Source of the DNA: Hafnia paralvei ATCC 29927
Lineage (GTDB): Bacteria; Pseudomonadota; Gammaproteobacteria; Enterobacterales; Enterobacteriaceae
Assembly: GCF_001655005.1 (NCBI RefSeq)
Contig: NZ_LXET01000039.1
Span: 1 to 64,000 of the forward strand
Direction: 5' to 3'
Length of the DNA stretch: 64,000 nucleotides
Shown here one piece after another: positions 62,985-64,000 of the stretch. The position numbers and the translations under genes were made by a program. Below the pieces are notes generated by a model that did no database searches, was not told the origin of the DNA, and saw only the letters and a program-made list of their open reading frames with translations. The stretch's first letter is position 1, and each line of letters begins with the position of its first letter.

Positions 62985-63755
62985 TTAACTCTTAACAACC
63001 TCAAACATCATGATATCACTGGTAAACGAACCATCAGGCTGAAGTTCAAAGTGCAGCTTCACTTCTTCGGATGCACTCTCTTGGACGACGCGGATGGCGG
63101 TAACTAGCGACTCTGGCGTGCGCATGCGTGCAATCCAGCTACTAAATTCTAAATGGAGACGGTCTGAGGTTACCGTTTGGACACGTAATCCGGCCTCAGT
63201 AAAAAATGACAGCCACTCGCCTGGCGTATAATCACGGACGTGCGATGTATCTCGCAAAATTTCAATCGTTTGCAGATGGACATCTAAAACAGGAAGCCCC
63301 GGAGAAACAACATCCATAAAAATAGCCCTGCCCCCCTGCTTTAACACCCGCTTTACCTCGCGTAGTGCCTTTCCAACATCATACCAATGATGAGCGGAAT
63401 AACGGCTGATCACGACGTCAAATGATTCGTCGTCAAATGGCAGAGATTCTGCAACGCCCTGCTGGACGACAAGATTGTCTATATCTCTGTCGCGCGCGGC
63501 ATGTTGCACCACATCAAGCATTTTATCAGAGAGATCATAAGCAACAACCTCGCGAACCTGAGCCGCGACGGCAAAACTAGCATGCCCAGCACCACAGCCG
63601 AGATCGAGAACGCTGTCAAAGTCGTCACCTTCAAGTAATCGTGCTAAACGTTGTAAATCGTTGCCCTGTGCGTGCACGGCGCTACCAAGATAGGCGTTTG
63701 CCTGATCGGCAAACTGACGATCGACCGCGCGATGGTGGCTCTGCTTATTGGTCAT
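62985..63755 (-). CDS. class I SAM-dependent methyltransferase
   Basis: A 256-residue methyltransferase (Methyltransf_11 type, similar to YafE). SVLDLGCGAGHASFAVA is motif I, VVAYDLSDKML motif II, and DVVISRYSAHHW with ALREVKRVLKQGGRAIFMD completes the fold. Small-molecule substrate unknown. Its stop codon is 40 bases from Ter site 2. Confidence 0.9.
   Translation of the reverse strand: MTNKQSHHRAVDRQFADQANAYLGSAVHAQGNDLQRLARLLEGDDFDSVLDLGCGAGHASFAVAAQVREVVAYDLSDKMLDVVQHAARDRDIDNLVVQQGVAESLPFDDESFDVVISRYSAHHWYDVGKALREVKRVLKQGGRAIFMDVVSPGLPVLDVHLQTIEILRDTSHVRDYTPGEWLSFFTEAGLRVQTVTSDRLHLEFSSWIARMRTPESLVTAIRVVQESASEEVKLHFELQPDGSFTSDIMMFEVVKS
63326..63333 (-). promoter_or_regulatory. KOPS motif within methyltransferase gene
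   Basis: CCCTGCCC on the plus strand is GGGCAGGG on the minus strand, pointing left toward dif. Confidence 0.45.
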
Positions 63756-64000
63756 GCATACTCCTGATGTCTGCTTACTTAAAAAGCGATTTTCTCACTA
63801 TAGTCAGGCGTCTAGCGGGGTTCAATAGCACACTATTGAATTATTTTCATACGAAGTACAAAGCGTTACATGCCGAAACCAATCACTCACAGTCGTTGAA
63901 GTGGCGATAATCTAAGATTAATCATCTCCTGAAGTTGAGAATAATTCAGCCGTGCGCGCCAGTGTTAACGATAAAGATCGGTTAGCCATGGAAATCAGTG

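Overview
This window is the replication-terminus region of an Enterobacterales chromosome. Gene order and protein sequences resemble Escherichia coli throughout (add, malYXI, ydgA, manA, fumC, tus, uspE, fnr, rlhA, sotB, amn, ydfG, ynfB, ynfD, clcB, mlc, pntAB, ydgH, folM, rstAB). Protein divergence and moderate base composition suggest a relative outside Escherichia/Salmonella; a Hafnia-like member of Hafniaceae is my best guess, not a proof. The terminus assignment rests on sequence: a dif site one base different from E. coli dif (27807-27834), a tus gene with a Ter site in its leader (11980-12002), a second Ter site in the opposite orientation (62923-62945), four perfect matS motifs, and KOPS motifs that mostly point toward dif. 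The two Ter sites form a fork trap of about 51 kb that contains dif.

Layout. 1-12 kb, left of the trap: add, a GNAT/DUF1778 toxin-antitoxin pair with a palindromic operator, the malI-malXY divergon, ydgA, manA, fumC and tus. 12-26.6 kb: uspE, fnr with its own FNR box, rlhA, a DUF1127 gene, a MocR-type regulator, a TPR gene, sotB, a chemoreceptor, tehB, an EamA exporter with a divergent MarR regulator, and amn. 26.6-31 kb, around dif: a CatB/Vat-type acetyltransferase flanked by diverged direct repeats, dif itself, and an arsenic cluster (arsH divergent from arsRBC). 31-35.6 kb: an AT-rich sugar-catabolism operon (LacI regulator, gluconokinase-type kinase, MFS permease, SDR dehydrogenase, RbsD/FucU mutarotase) that I cannot match to a named pathway. 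35.7-55 kb: a GNAT enzyme, a Wzz chain-length regulator, ydfG, ynfB, ynfD, an MFS pump, a tri-haem cytochrome c peroxidase, clcB, a second bioD, mlc, ynfL/ynfM, pntAB, ydgH, ydgI. 55-64 kb: an unknown gene, folM, rstAB, an M32 carboxypeptidase, a Sel1 protein, a SUKH-like protein, the second Ter site and a methyltransferase.

The most striking large-scale feature: inverting the segment between the two Ter sites would bring the rstB end next to Ter-tus-fumC-manA, the E. coli order. The window thus differs from E. coli, at this level, by one inversion that spans dif and has both endpoints at Ter sites. Because Ter1 moves with tus, the trap stays functional in either state. No rRNA, tRNA, CRISPR array, insertion sequence or prophage was seen.
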